Positions 1 through 8,838 are shown, numbered from the stretch's first letter. The stretch: DNA of 49,573 bases from G020350405 sp964513655 (GCA_964513655.1 CAZENQ010000014.1:1-49573); one strand, 5' to 3'. The notes: generated from the letters alone by a model not told the origin. Made by a program: numbers and translations.

Positions 1-471
1 GGAGTTCGTCTAAGTTGCCGACAAGTCGGCGTGGTGAAGCCAAAGAAACGCCTTTCCTTTTTAGAGAGAATGGGCACGAATTGGGACAGGCAAGATACCT
101 TGTACCTAAGGCACAGGGGCACAGGTACCACCTATGGTGCAAGCTAGGGGATAAATTGCGCGGTCAAAAGGGCTTTAAGATAAGGAAAAAAGGGGCTTGA
201 TTGTGGGTGCGGGGGTAAGAATGGGTGTTTTTTCTTGACTTTTTCGGTGAGAAGAGTACACTGATAGAGGTTAAGAGAGTGAAATTTCCGAAGAAGTGAG
301 GGCAGGGTGGGAAAATTAAAGGCGTTTGCGTATGGCTAAGAAAATAATAACCAATTTATGAAGGTGTGGGTGGTTAAGGTCTGTACAAAAGCAGGTATTG
401 GAAGAAGGGCGGGGCACAAAAAACGTGTTTTCGCACAAATTTTCAACAATACTGTCTTGAAAAGAAAATTG
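1..471. other. Leading stretch without a recognisable gene
   Basis: No convincing gene is seen here. Two short open frames (about 15-200 and 358-543, plus strand) translate to basic, low-complexity peptides with no family resemblance. A promoter-like pair TTGACT (235-240) and TACACT (257-262), 16 bases apart, is visible but lies about 380 bases before the first gene. A small GC-rich inverted repeat sits near 18-31. The stretch may be the 3' flank of a gene outside the window plus a regulatory leader. Confidence 0.4.
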
Positions 472-500
472 TTGACGGTCCAAGTTGATTTTTGTAAAAT
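472..500 (+). promoter_or_regulatory. Sigma70-type promoter for the PQQ/pilin-like operon
   Basis: TTGACG at 472-477 and TAAAAT at 495-500 are separated by 17 bases, the optimal spacing. The pair lies about 140 bases before the first start codon of the 640-4266 operon and points the right way. This is the best promoter candidate in the leader; no operator palindrome is seen beside it. Confidence 0.45.
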
Positions 501-639
501 TATTGATGTCGTACGGAGAGAATTATGTTCTGTAAGCGTTTAATATGGGAAATGTCAGTATAATACAGAGGGAGCAGGATGTCCGCCTCAAAGCAACACA
601 CCAGCAAGGAACGAAAATAGAACTCTAGGGAGAAAGCAA

Positions 640-2607
640 ATGGGAAAAATAATCTTAATTGGCTGTGCGGTAATATTGGTAACGGGTTCGGCTTTAGCTG
701 AAGAGTTCGAGCTAACCGTCAATGTCGTCGGCAACGGCGCAGTAGACCCAAACAGCGGCACTTATGAAAGTGGGACAGTGGTGACAATTCAGACCTGGCC
801 GAAGACAGGCCATTGGGTCAAGAGCTGGAGTGGCACCGATGATGACACATCCAGGCAGCATATGAATACAGTAACAATGACCTGTGACAAAATAGTCACC
901 GTTAAATTTGCTCCTGCAATAATTGTGAATAAACCTGCTGGTGGTGATATATGGACATCGGGGAGTACACACGAAATCCAATGGTCAAGTTGTGGTGCAA
1001 ATGAGGTTGATATTTTATTCAGCGACGATGCCGGTGGCAATTGGCAGGCTATCGAAAGCAGCAGCCCTGATACCGGCGCTTCAACATTGTATTTGCCACA
1101 TAAAGGCGATTCCAACCAGTGTTTGGTTTCGGTTGTTCCCAGCATACCTGATGCTAACCTTGTCTGCGTCGAAAGCGGGGTCTTTGAGATTCGCCCCTAT
1201 CGCGGCCCGAGATCTTTACCTCGCGGACGCAGGCGAGGGCCAAAACCGCCATTAAAATACGGGCCGGAGTTCGGTTGTGTTAAATGGAAGTTCGAGACGG
1301 AAGGGCCGGTGACGGCGGGTGTCACCATCGGGAGAGAGATGGATGAGCAGCGCAGGGTGTATGTGGCCTGTGAAGACGGCAAGCTATACACACTTGATTT
1401 TGATACGGGAGCGCTTTTGTGGAGTTATGATGTTGGCTCTGCGCTTTTAGGTTCTGCTGCTGAGGATCAGAGGCGTTCTGTGTATGTGGGCAGCACGGAC
1501 GGCAAGGTTTACGCGATTGATAAAGAAGGCGAACTGCAGTGGAGTCACAGGACAGAGGAGCCGGTATTTTCCTCACCGGTTGTATCAGCTCAACGCCGGA
1601 TATATGTATGCTCTGAAGACGGGACTGTTTACGCATTGAGGCGTAACGGCAGCGAGAACTGGAAGTTTGAGACGAATGGATTCGGGGCGATGGAGGGCTC
1701 AATTTTTGCAACGCCGCAGATTGCCGCCGATGGGACGGTATATGTGGCGGGTTTGTATGACCCGAACCTTTATGCGCTGAATCCGGAGGATGGAAGCGTA
1801 AAATGGGCGTGTAATTTTGAGCATACGGTTCAAATCCCGGACGACTGGGGTGAGGAACCGCAAGAGGTAAATGTGGCGGGCTGGCCGTTTGCCCCACCTG
1901 CTATTGGGCCGGACGGGACGATATATATGTCGCCTGCATTTGATACTCATCTTTTCGCAATTGAGCCTGAGACGGGTTCTATTATCTGGTCAACAAATCT
2001 CTGGGGTCTGAAGCTGCGTTATGGACGGCGGGACGAGGACGTTTTGCTTTGGTACGGCGCTGGCGAGCCACCCGAGTATGTCGAAGTTGACGGGCGACAG
2101 TTCGAAGTCCGTTACATTGGGGCGGTACGCTATTCGTACTGCTGGTCGCAGCCTGCGGTGGGACCCGACGGGACGATTTACGTGAGCTTCGAGGATGCGT
2201 ATCTTCGGGCGGTTGACCCCAACGGCAGTAAGAAGTGGTCCACTAAACTTGGTGAATTAGGCGCGTTTACATTAGCTGCGGGCGATGACGGGCTGGTTTA
2301 TGCTGCGAGTGATGATAAGAAGCTCTATGTGGTCGATCCGAACGGTGAAGAGGTCGCACGATTCGAAGGTGATGGCTGGTTGAGCCACCCGACAATAGCA
2401 CCGGGTAGTACGATAATAGTGAGCGATGCAAACAATACGGTCTGGGCGATAAGTCAGGAAACGTGCGACGGCGAGGAGCCCGTACTCGATGGAGTGCCCG
2501 AGCCTAATGAGCCGAACGAGCCGGGTCTGCCGGGGCCAGGTAAGTCAGACGGATCTAAGGTAAAACCAAGGCGCCGGATAAAAAGCATGAGGGTAAAGAG
2601 ACTATGA
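640..2607 (+). CDS. Secreted PQQ-like beta-propeller protein with InlB-type repeat
   Basis: A 655-residue exported protein. Residues 1-20 form a signal peptide ending ALA before EEFEL. Residues about 22-92 resemble a divergent InlB B-repeat (pattern GNGAVDPNSGTYESGTVVTI). Residues about 94-185 look like an Ig/FN3-type sandwich. Residues about 205-610 carry repeated blades of the PQQ/BamB type (VYVACEDGKLYTLD, VYVGSTDGKVYAID, IYVCSEDGTVYALR). The C-terminus is a Pro/Asn/Glu linker and a very basic tail. A GGGAGA ribosome site lies about 7 bases before the ATG. The stop overlaps the next start (ATGA), so translation is probably coupled to the pilin-like gene. PQQ-type blades without catalytic residues usually scaffold or bind; a dehydrogenase role is not supported. 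It probably acts at the cell surface. Confidence 0.75.
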   Translation: MGKIILIGCAVILVTGSALAEEFELTVNVVGNGAVDPNSGTYESGTVVTIQTWPKTGHWVKSWSGTDDDTSRQHMNTVTMTCDKIVTVKFAPAIIVNKPAGGDIWTSGSTHEIQWSSCGANEVDILFSDDAGGNWQAIESSSPDTGASTLYLPHKGDSNQCLVSVVPSIPDANLVCVESGVFEIRPYRGPRSLPRGRRRGPKPPLKYGPEFGCVKWKFETEGPVTAGVTIGREMDEQRRVYVACEDGKLYTLDFDTGALLWSYDVGSALLGSAAEDQRRSVYVGSTDGKVYAIDKEGELQWSHRTEEPVFSSPVVSAQRRIYVCSEDGTVYALRRNGSENWKFETNGFGAMEGSIFATPQIAADGTVYVAGLYDPNLYALNPEDGSVKWACNFEHTVQIPDDWGEEPQEVNVAGWPFAPPAIGPDGTIYMSPAFDTHLFAIEPETGSIIWSTNLWGLKLRYGRRDEDVLLWYGAGEPPEYVEVDGRQFEVRYIGAVRYSYCWSQPAVGPDGTIYVSFEDAYLRAVDPNGSKKWSTKLGELGAFTLAAGDDGLVYAASDDKKLYVVDPNGEEVARFEGDGWLSHPTIAPGSTIIVSDANNTVWAISQETCDGEEPVLDGVPEPNEPNEPGLPGPGKSDGSKVKPRRRIKSMRVKRL

Positions 2608-3428
2608 ACTCAAAAACAGCTTTCAGTAAAAAGGATGTTATTGTCATCGTGCTCTGCGGTATTTTTCTTGCGGCCACGGTTGGCTCAGTTGGCGTCAGTG
2701 GCAGAATACGTGCCAAACAGGCCGTCTGCCTTTCAAACCTCCGCCAGTGGGGAACCGTCTTTGCGGCTTATGCACAGGACAACGAGGGCTCTACGCTTTC
2801 AGGTCCGGGCATACCCGGGGCTGAGGACTGGATGTGTTCGTTGCTCCCTTACTACAAGGAAGAAAAGTTACTGTTATGTCCGATGGCCGTCAGGCCTTGG
2901 AAGGAGAGTGCGATGTGGGGCGCGAGGGATCTAGCCTGGTGGCTCCTGGGGGATCGCCCGGAAGTCAGAGATTGTGACTTTCACCCTGCTGTTGTTACCG
3001 GCAGCTACGGGATAAATGACTACTGTTGGAATGCAGCTCCGGGTGAGTTGGCTACATGGGAGGAATGGTCTGCCACCTTGTGCTGGCGAAGTTTTTATCT
3101 CAACCAAGCGGATACCGTACCATTACTCGCGGATTGCATACATATCGGAGGCTTTCCGCAGCACACCGATGAGCCTCCACTAATTGAGGATATGCCGTGG
3201 ACAAGCAGTAATGGCGAGGCCGGGATGGCCCGGTTTTGCATGAACCGACATGAAATGGGAACCATAAACGCCCTTTTTATGGATTTTTCCGTCAGGCCGG
3301 TTGGGCTGAAAGAACTGTGGACGTTGAAGTGGAATCGAAGGTTCATTCCGCATGGCCCCTGGACCACAGCCGGCGGCGTCCAACCGGGCGACTGGCCGGA
3401 GTGGATGCGCGATTTTCCAGATTACTGA
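2604..3428 (+). CDS. Pilin-like protein with non-canonical N-terminal anchor (copy 1)
   Basis: A 274-residue protein. One membrane helix (about residues 11-32) is followed by a globular domain shared with the genes at 3457 and 24308 (STLSGPGIPGAEDWMC, LLLCPMAVRP, GSYGINDYCWNA). The C-terminal part has a His followed about ten residues later by LFMDFS, like the H-X9-DG proteins abundant in Planctomycetota, although the usual G is F. Unlike those proteins and its paralogue at 24308, it lacks the FTLVE prepilin-peptidase motif; the N-terminus is KKDVIVIVLCGIFLAAT. It may therefore be an uncleaved membrane-anchored form. It begins inside the stop codon of the PQQ protein gene (ATGA overlap) and is followed by a close copy, so it arose by tandem duplication. 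Function unknown. Confidence 0.75.
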   Translation: MNSKTAFSKKDVIVIVLCGIFLAATVGSVGVSGRIRAKQAVCLSNLRQWGTVFAAYAQDNEGSTLSGPGIPGAEDWMCSLLPYYKEEKLLLCPMAVRPWKESAMWGARDLAWWLLGDRPEVRDCDFHPAVVTGSYGINDYCWNAAPGELATWEEWSATLCWRSFYLNQADTVPLLADCIHIGGFPQHTDEPPLIEDMPWTSSNGEAGMARFCMNRHEMGTINALFMDFSVRPVGLKELWTLKWNRRFIPHGPWTTAGGVQPGDWPEWMRDFPDY

Positions 3429-3456
3429 ATGGCTCTATAAGTGTGAGACAAGGAAG

Positions 3457-4266
3457 ATGAGCTCAAAAGCAGCTTTGACAAAAAAAGATATTATTGTCGT
3501 CGTGCTCTGTGTTATTTTTCTCCTGGCCACCGTTGGCTCGGTCGGCGTCAGTGGCAGAATACGTGCCAAACAGGCCGTCTGCCTTTCTAACCTCCGCCAA
3601 TGGGGTGCTGTCTTTGCGGCTTATGCACAGGACAACGAGGGCTCTACGCTTTCAGGTCCGGGGGTACCCGGGGCTGAGGACTGGATGTGTTCGTTGCTCC
3701 CTTACTACCAGGAAAGAAAGTTACTGTTATGTCCGATGGCCGTCAGTCCTTGGAAGGAGAGTGCGATGTGGGGCAAGAAAGATATGGCCTGGTGGATCCA
3801 GGAGGGTCGTGTGGAAGTGCCCGAAGGTTATGGCTTTACGCCCGCTGCTGTCGGCAGCTACGGGATAAATGACTGGTGTTGGAACGCGCCCCCAGGTGAG
3901 GAGGACACATGGGGTTTTGCGATTACCCGCTGCTGGAGAAATTTCAATTTTAAAGGCGCGAATAACGTACCGATACTTTCGGATTGCCTACATATCGGAG
4001 GCTTTCCGCACCACACTGATGAACCTCCATACATTGAGGATGCAGCGTGGGAAAATTGGGGGCTTGCCCAGGTTTGCATAGACCGACATGAACCGGGAAC
4101 TATAAACGCCCTTTTTATGGATTTTTCCGTCAGGCCTGTTGGGCTGAAAGAACTGTGGACGTTGAAGTGGAATCGAAGGTTCATTTTGCATGGCGTCTGG
4201 ACCACAGCCGGTGGTGTCGAGCCGGGGGACTGGCCGGAGTGGATGCGCGATTTTCAGGACTATTGA
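3457..4266 (+). CDS. Pilin-like protein with non-canonical N-terminal anchor (copy 2)
   Basis: A 269-residue tandem paralogue of the preceding gene, nearly identical over residues 25-110 and again over the last 60. I start it at ATG 3457, which follows an AAGGA ribosome site and restores an N-terminus (MSSKAALTKKDIIVVVLC) matching copy 1. An in-frame upstream ATG at 3352 would place the start inside the previous gene. It too has one N-terminal helix, no FTLVE cleavage motif, and a late His...LFMDFS motif. The middle (about residues 110-175) differs most from copy 1, in the segment just after the CPMAV motif, which suggests diversification of an exposed region. Function unknown; probably surface or secretion-associated. 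Confidence 0.75.
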   Translation: MSSKAALTKKDIIVVVLCVIFLLATVGSVGVSGRIRAKQAVCLSNLRQWGAVFAAYAQDNEGSTLSGPGVPGAEDWMCSLLPYYQERKLLLCPMAVSPWKESAMWGKKDMAWWIQEGRVEVPEGYGFTPAAVGSYGINDWCWNAPPGEEDTWGFAITRCWRNFNFKGANNVPILSDCLHIGGFPHHTDEPPYIEDAAWENWGLAQVCIDRHEPGTINALFMDFSVRPVGLKELWTLKWNRRFILHGVWTTAGGVEPGDWPEWMRDFQDY

Positions 4267-4456
4267 AAAATGCTCCGCTGAACTTGAATTCGAAATCGTC
4301 GCCTGGAATTACCCCTTTTGGCGCTAATCATTTTTCCCGTAAAGAAACTCCGCATCGGAAAATAATATATTGCGGCTGCAGGCGTTTGACGGGGAATATT
4401 GGAGTCCGCCGGACACTGCGGACATTGAGATAGTTGAGCCGAACGGCTATTTGCTG
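4267..4456. other. Intergenic segment with possible coding debris
   Basis: This lies between the convergent pilin-like gene and a glycosidase remnant. On the plus strand, an open stretch from about 4358 to 4456 reads RLQAFDGEYWSPPDTAD followed by IEIVEPNGYLLL, with codon use like a real gene and no start or upstream body. It could be the tail of a lost secreted protein, but I cannot assign a family. No terminator with a T-run is visible. Confidence 0.2.
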
Positions 4457-4491
4457 TTATCGCGGCTGCATCTTAATAACATCTTTGGCCC
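4448..4491. repeat. 44-bp direct repeat, copy A
   Basis: This 44-base block recurs at 5812-5855 with a single mismatch, in the same orientation. On the minus strand it encodes the last residues and stop of a lost glycosidase (AKDVIKMQPR, stop here; AKDVIKIQPR, stop in copy B). It marks the 3' junction of both upstream-adjacent propeller genes and implies segmental duplication. Confidence 0.85.
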
Positions 4492-4642
4492 GAGACTCCG
4501 GGGTAACCTTCAGCCGCTCAAGCTTGCCGTTTCGATAGGAGCCCTGGACTATAGTCTCATACGGTGCATGCAGCTTAAACTCCACGTTCCATTGTTTGGG
4601 CCATGTCGGAAGCAGGACTATCTTCTCATCAATCCTGTTTTG
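4457..4642 (-). pseudogene. Remnant: C-terminal 61 residues of a lost glycoside hydrolase
   Basis: Read on the minus strand directly after the TGA of the 4643-5767 gene, and in the same frame, are 61 codons ending in TAA. They contain DEKIVLLPTWPKQW, NVEFKLHAPYETIVQGSY and KLKVTP-like ERLKVTPESRAKDVI. From memory, the pattern (I)LLPxWPKxWxVxFKLHAP...VTPESRxKDV is the terminal beta-sandwich typical of large exported glycosidases (GH95-like and DUF5703-type proteins). The catalytic body is absent, so this is a 3' stub left by deletion, now fused behind a propeller gene. A shorter copy of the same tail follows the next propeller gene. It could in principle be reached by stop read-through, but nothing in the sequence supports that. 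Confidence 0.65.
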
Positions 4643-5767
4643 TCAGGGAGTCGAAGCTTTTATCTCAAGCACCTGAACGCCCAAGTGTTCTATCCAGCCA
4701 TCTTCAAACCACTTCGGGTTTTCACCCTCGGGGCATTCTAAATAACGCAAGGTGTGATAGCAGTAGACGCATGGATACTCAATGATAGCATGGACTTCAG
4801 CCATCGCCGCACAGTTGGGAACATCCTCATGATGAATAACCGGATTGCCCTGGAACTTCGTAAAGTTAAAACCATCTTCGCTGTACGCATAGCCGATGTC
4901 TTCAACCACTCTCAAGCGTTTCTTCTCTGCATCATCTGAATAGGGGCCTGGACCAAGCTCTGCAGGGTTGAGAACGTCAGCGTATCTGCTGCCGCCGTAA
5001 AACGCGTGAAACATTCCATTGTAATAAAGAACCTCGAACTCGGAAAAACCGCCCTCTTCCCAGCTACCCTTTGGCCCTTCGCTCAATGCAGGCTCTTCTC
5101 TCATTTTCCAGGGACCGGTAAGAGAATCTGCTGTCGCAACGTACATCCTGCCGAAGTCAAGCTGTGTAACATCGGGCTCGGTGCCGAACATATACCACGT
5201 GCCTTTAACCTCCACAAGGCCACCCGGATAGCCAATACGCTGGTGCACGAGGATTGGATTCTTTTCATACCTGAACCAGGGGCCGAGCGGATTATCCGCA
5301 TAAGCCAAAGAGACGGACCAGCCCCACCCGACGGGACTATCTCCGGCAGACATGTAAATCATATAATATTTGCCGGCATCTTTAACCACCATTGGACAGG
5401 CAACGTGGCCGCTTTCATGGGGTTTTTCAGAGACTTTTAGTATTGGGTTACCGCCGTATTTTGTCCAGGGGCCGAGCGGGCTTTTGGAAGTAGCAACAAA
5501 AATTTGGTAGCCAGTTTCGGCCCAGGTGGAATAGGAGTGATAATACCAGTAATAGGTGTCGCCATCCTTAAAGCAATCCCCACTCTCCAGGACTCTATCG
5601 TCCAATTTTCCTATTTCACTTGTCTTCATCGCGGGGCTGGGACCAACATGATGTACGAAGTTGTCCGGTTTGAACAGCGGACCTTCAGCGGGACAAACCG
5701 CTGTTTTGGCACAACCAGAGAAAAACAGGGCCAATATTACAAACAGCATCAGTAACTTTGGTTTCAT
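4643..5767 (-). CDS. Lipoprotein beta-propeller glycosidase-like protein (paralogue 1)
   Basis: A 374-residue lipoprotein: MKPKLLMLFVILALFFSGC gives a lipobox with Cys at residue 19. The rest is a five-bladed beta-propeller of the GH43/GH117/GH130 type, with blade signatures GPWTKYGGNPIL, GPWFRYEKNPIL and GNPVI. Conserved acidic positions across the eight local paralogues are kept: DDRVLESGDCF in blade 1, GGFSEFEV in the middle, and AEVHAIIE late. I start at ATG 5767, with AAAGGA about 5 bases upstream, rather than at the in-frame TTG 5782. Its C-terminus (CPEGENPKWFEDGWIEHLGVQVLEIK) closely matches the end of the GH2 fusion at 33468, so the two modules are sister copies. It lacks the C-terminal beta-sandwich of its neighbours. 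Last gene of the 11912-4643 unit. Likely an extracytoplasmic glycoside hydrolase; substrate unknown. Confidence 0.8.
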   Translation of the reverse strand: MKPKLLMLFVILALFFSGCAKTAVCPAEGPLFKPDNFVHHVGPSPAMKTSEIGKLDDRVLESGDCFKDGDTYYWYYHSYSTWAETGYQIFVATSKSPLGPWTKYGGNPILKVSEKPHESGHVACPMVVKDAGKYYMIYMSAGDSPVGWGWSVSLAYADNPLGPWFRYEKNPILVHQRIGYPGGLVEVKGTWYMFGTEPDVTQLDFGRMYVATADSLTGPWKMREEPALSEGPKGSWEEGGFSEFEVLYYNGMFHAFYGGSRYADVLNPAELGPGPYSDDAEKKRLRVVEDIGYAYSEDGFNFTKFQGNPVIHHEDVPNCAAMAEVHAIIEYPCVYCYHTLRYLECPEGENPKWFEDGWIEHLGVQVLEIKASTP

Positions 5768-5811
5768 TTCTTTTCCTTTCAATTTTACCGTCTTGGCCTT
5801 ATTCCACGATT

Positions 5812-5855
5812 TATTTGCTGTTATCGCGGCTGAATCTTAATAACATCTTTGGCCC
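5812..5855. repeat. 44-bp direct repeat, copy B
   Basis: Second copy of the 44-base block at 4448-4491, with one substitution (43/44 identical), lying between two tandem propeller genes. Confidence 0.85.
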
Positions 5856-5871
5856 ACGGCCTGGGGGACCT
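5821..5871 (-). pseudogene. Short second remnant of the glycosidase tail
   Basis: Immediately after the TGA of the 5872 gene, and in the same frame, the minus strand reads RSPRPWAKDVIKIQPR and then TAA. The last ten residues match the end of the 4457-4642 remnant with one change. Both remnants therefore derive from one lost glycosidase tail that was copied together with a propeller gene and then eroded. Confidence 0.55.
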
Positions 5872-7356
5872 TCAACCTCCCAGCGTCGCCGTGATTTGCA
5901 CCTCTGAGACACTCTCAGATTGGTCGAGATTTTCCACTATCACCATGATAAAGTGCATCTTGCAGTCTAACTGGAATGTCTTTCTTGTTAGCCGGCCTGG
6001 TTGCAGGTCGCTGTCGAGCGTGTACAAGTCCGTAGTGTCGTATTTGACTCCATCGTAGCTTGAGCGGACGTGAACGCGGATTGGCTTTTTGGCGTTTTTG
6101 CTGTATTTGCATTCCACAGTTAGTGACAGCCTGCTAACGTTGCTGAGGTTGATTGGACGAGCATCGCCCAGCTTTGTAGTTGAACCGGCCCCGATGTTTT
6201 CCATATAAAAAGCCGGCATATCGATGCTAAAGGGTTTCTTTGTTACCAACACATGCATTCCAAGATGTTCACCACCATAATCCCACGGGTACTGCCTTCC
6301 CGGGTAATGCTCGGGTTTTATCGTGTGATAGACATAGATATAGGGAAGCTCAATAATGGAATGCACTTCAGCAAAAGCATACAACATAGGGCTGTTCTGA
6401 TATGCTGCGACCGGGTTCTTACCGTACTTATACCACTTGAATCCGTCAAAACTGTAAGCGTAGCCGAAACTTTCAAGTCGCGGGCCATAGATTCTGGCTC
6501 CGCCGTAAAACAGGTGGAACATACCGTTGTGGTACAGCACCTCCGCTTCGGAAGGGCCTCCATCATCCCAATCACCCGGGTTGCCTTTTGCCATAATTGG
6601 ATTGCCCGCATATTTTACATAGGGCCCCTCAGGTTTGTCAGCTAACGCAACTGCCAGAGGACCGTAATCGCCTTGATAACCGGGAGCGCTGATTGGATGC
6701 ACACTGTAAATTCGATATTTTCCATCGTGCTTAATTACGCCGCCTATATACCCGAAATCTTTGAGGATTGGGTTGCCTTCGTATTTTTTCCAGGGTCCCA
6801 GCGGATTTGAGGCCGTGGCCAGCCCCACGCACCAAACATCAAAGCCCTGCTCACTCTCCTGCTTGTGCTCCTGCTCGCTGCCTTCGTCGATACCAATGCC
6901 CGCGTACCACATGTAATACTTTTCGTCACCTTCTTTTAATATCATAGGGCAGGCGACAGCACTGTCGTCCCAGCTGCCTTCGGGTCCAACCCGTAAAATA
7001 GGGTCGAGGCCGTGCTTTTTAAATGGCCCCGTCGGATTTGTGGCAGTAGCCACGCCTATCTGATACTCATACGTTTTGGTCCCGCCACTGCCGATTGCGT
7101 GATAATATAAGTAATAGGTGCCAAGGTCCTCAAAGGCATCGCCCGCCTCGATGTTTTCATCATCCCAAGTGGTCCTGGTGTCGGGCTTGAGGATAGGATT
7201 GGGACCGGAGATTGTAATGAATTCACTTAGCTCTATTGCCGCCTGCCGGAGGGACTCATCTGCAAATCTGTCTTCAGCATAAATCGGACTCGAGACCACT
7301 ACAGCACACAAGGCAACAGAAACTACAAGCAATGTCACGTATTTTTTGTAACCCAT
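5872..7356 (-). CDS. Secreted beta-propeller glycosidase-like protein with C-terminal beta-sandwich (paralogue 2)
   Basis: A 494-residue exported protein with a signal peptide at residues 1-27 (ending PIYA). Residues about 45-375 form a GH43/GH117/GH130-type propeller with GPNPILKP, WDDENIEAGDAF, GPWKKYEGNPIL, WDDGGPSEAEV and AFAEVHSIIE. Residues about 385-494 form a separate domain (INLSNVSRLSLTVECKYS ... IRVHVRSSYDGVKYDTTDLY ... ITATLGG) shared by five local paralogues and probably a beta-sandwich binding module. I start at MGYKKYV (ATG 7356), preceded by GGAGAT; an in-frame start lies 15 bases earlier. It is the tandem sister of the 7417 gene, and even the upstream non-coding bases are alike. 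An inserted Gln/Glu-rich loop (EQEHKQESEQG) in blade 2 is peculiar to this copy. Confidence 0.8.
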   Translation of the reverse strand: MGYKKYVTLLVVSVALCAVVVSSPIYAEDRFADESLRQAAIELSEFITISGPNPILKPDTRTTWDDENIEAGDAFEDLGTYYLYYHAIGSGGTKTYEYQIGVATATNPTGPFKKHGLDPILRVGPEGSWDDSAVACPMILKEGDEKYYMWYAGIGIDEGSEQEHKQESEQGFDVWCVGLATASNPLGPWKKYEGNPILKDFGYIGGVIKHDGKYRIYSVHPISAPGYQGDYGPLAVALADKPEGPYVKYAGNPIMAKGNPGDWDDGGPSEAEVLYHNGMFHLFYGGARIYGPRLESFGYAYSFDGFKWYKYGKNPVAAYQNSPMLYAFAEVHSIIELPYIYVYHTIKPEHYPGRQYPWDYGGEHLGMHVLVTKKPFSIDMPAFYMENIGAGSTTKLGDARPINLSNVSRLSLTVECKYSKNAKKPIRVHVRSSYDGVKYDTTDLYTLDSDLQPGRLTRKTFQLDCKMHFIMVIVENLDQSESVSEVQITATLGG

Positions 7357-7416
7357 TTTTATTATCTCCAATTAAGTAAAGATTCATCATTCATATTAGC
7401 AATAGAGGTTCACTGT

Positions 7417-8838
7417 TTAGCCGCCGAGGGTGGCGATGATTTTCACCTCGGAGACACTCTCTGATTCATCAAGGTTTTCTACCATCACCTTGATAAACCG
7501 TACCTTGCTGTCCAACTGGAAGGTCTTTCTTGATAATTGACCAGGTTGTAAATCATTGTCCAGGGTGTACAAATCGGTTGTGTCGTAGTTGACGCCATCA
7601 TAACTTGCTCGTACATGGATGCGAATGGGCCTTTTGGCTTTCTTGCTGTACTTGCACTCGGCAGTCAGAGACAACCGGGTAATATTGCTCAGGCAAATTG
7701 GTGAAGCATCATTCAATTTTGTGGTCGCGCCGCCCGCAAGGGTCTCGGAGTACAGGGCCGGCATATCGACGCTAAAGGGCCTCTGTGTCACCAGGACCTG
7801 CACACCCAAATCTTCCACCCAGGGATGGCTCTTTCCCTCATACCGCGCAGGTCGCCAGGTATTGTAAAGATAAATATAGGGCATCTCAATAATGGCATGC
7901 ACTTCAGCCAATGCAGCGCAATTAGGATTGGCCTTGCGAAAAACAACGGGATTCTTGCCGTACTTGAACCATTCGAATCCATCAAAACTGTAGGCATAAC
8001 CAATATCCTCCAGCCCCGGACCATGCGTTCGAGTTCCCCCGTAGAACATGTGGAACATACCGTTGTGATAGAGGACCTCGGCTTCTGAGATGCCGCCGTC
8101 ATCCCAGTCACCCCAGTTGCCTTTTACCATAATGGGATTGCCTGTGTATTTGACATAGGGCCCTTCGGGTTTATCAGCAACAGCCACTGATAACGGCCCA
8201 TCCATATAGTTAGGCAGGTCGAGCGGATATGAACTGTAAAGGTAATATTTTTCATCGACCCTGATGACGCCTCCGACATAGCCGAAATCTTTCATCACTG
8301 GGTTTTTCTCATATTTTTTCCAAGGTCCCAACGGATGGTCAGCTATTGCCAAACCGATATCAAAGCCTCTATCCTCCTGGCTGGCTGCCTCTGCTGAATA
8401 CCACATATAGTACTTTTCGTCGCCTTCTTTGAGGACCATAGCACAGGCGATTGTACGGTCATCCCAACTGCCCGGTTGTCCAAGGTTCAGAATGGGGTTG
8501 TTGGGGTGTTTCTTGAAGGGGCCCAGTGGATTTGGGGAGGTGGCCACACCAATACGATAGCTTTTGCCACCACCGTAACCGTGATAATAGAAATAATATG
8601 TGCCCAAATCCTCAAATGCATCAGATGCTTCTATGAATTCATCATCCCATTGGCCTTTTTCTCCGGTTTTGATAAGTCGGTCCGGCCCGGGAACATGGAT
8701 GAATTCACTTAGCTCTATTGCCATTTGCCGGAGGGACTCATCTGCAAATCTGTCTTTAGCATAAATTGGACTTGAGACCACTAAAGCCCACAAGGCAACA
8801 GAAATTACAAGTAATGTCACGTATTTTTTGTAACCCAT
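7417..8838 (-). CDS. Secreted beta-propeller glycosidase-like protein with C-terminal beta-sandwich (paralogue 3)
   Basis: A 473-residue exported protein with signal peptide MGYKKYVTLLVISVALWALV ending IYA. The N-terminal segment DRFADESLRQ is almost the same as in paralogue 2. Propeller signatures are FIHVPGPD, WDDEFIEASDAF, GPFKKHPNNPIL, GGVIRVDEKYYLYSS, WDDGGISEAEV and ALAEVHAIIE. The C-terminal module (ICLSNITRLSLTAECKYS to KIIATLGG) is retained. ATG 8838 follows GGAG at a good distance; the longer in-frame start at 8871 is less likely. The position usually occupied by GPNPII reads GPDRLIKTG here, a change in the first blade that could alter the active-site rim. Second-last full-length propeller of the GH29-like-led unit. 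Confidence 0.8.
   Translation of the reverse strand: MGYKKYVTLLVISVALWALVVSSPIYAKDRFADESLRQMAIELSEFIHVPGPDRLIKTGEKGQWDDEFIEASDAFEDLGTYYFYYHGYGGGKSYRIGVATSPNPLGPFKKHPNNPILNLGQPGSWDDRTIACAMVLKEGDEKYYMWYSAEAASQEDRGFDIGLAIADHPLGPWKKYEKNPVMKDFGYVGGVIRVDEKYYLYSSYPLDLPNYMDGPLSVAVADKPEGPYVKYTGNPIMVKGNWGDWDDGGISEAEVLYHNGMFHMFYGGTRTHGPGLEDIGYAYSFDGFEWFKYGKNPVVFRKANPNCAALAEVHAIIEMPYIYLYNTWRPARYEGKSHPWVEDLGVQVLVTQRPFSVDMPALYSETLAGGATTKLNDASPICLSNITRLSLTAECKYSKKAKRPIRIHVRASYDGVNYDTTDLYTLDNDLQPGQLSRKTFQLDSKVRFIKVMVENLDESESVSEVKIIATLGG

Noticed and set aside
18..31. GCCGACAAGTCGGC inverted repeat as a terminator
   Set aside because: Two-base loop and no adjacent T-run; too weak to call.
15..543. Two 61-residue open frames in the leading stretch
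   Set aside because: Basic, low-complexity translations with no ribosome site, no family resemblance and no support from neighbouring genes; the first begins with TTG.
4643..4645. Read-through of the TGA between the propeller gene and the glycosidase tail
   Set aside because: In-frame position alone is weak evidence; no selenocysteine element or read-through context is visible, and the catalytic body of the tail's family is absent.
4370..4741. 123-residue plus-strand frame spanning the glycosidase remnant
   Set aside because: Its larger part is antisense to the remnant and to the end of the 4643 gene; only the first 30 codons look gene-like and these are noted as debris.
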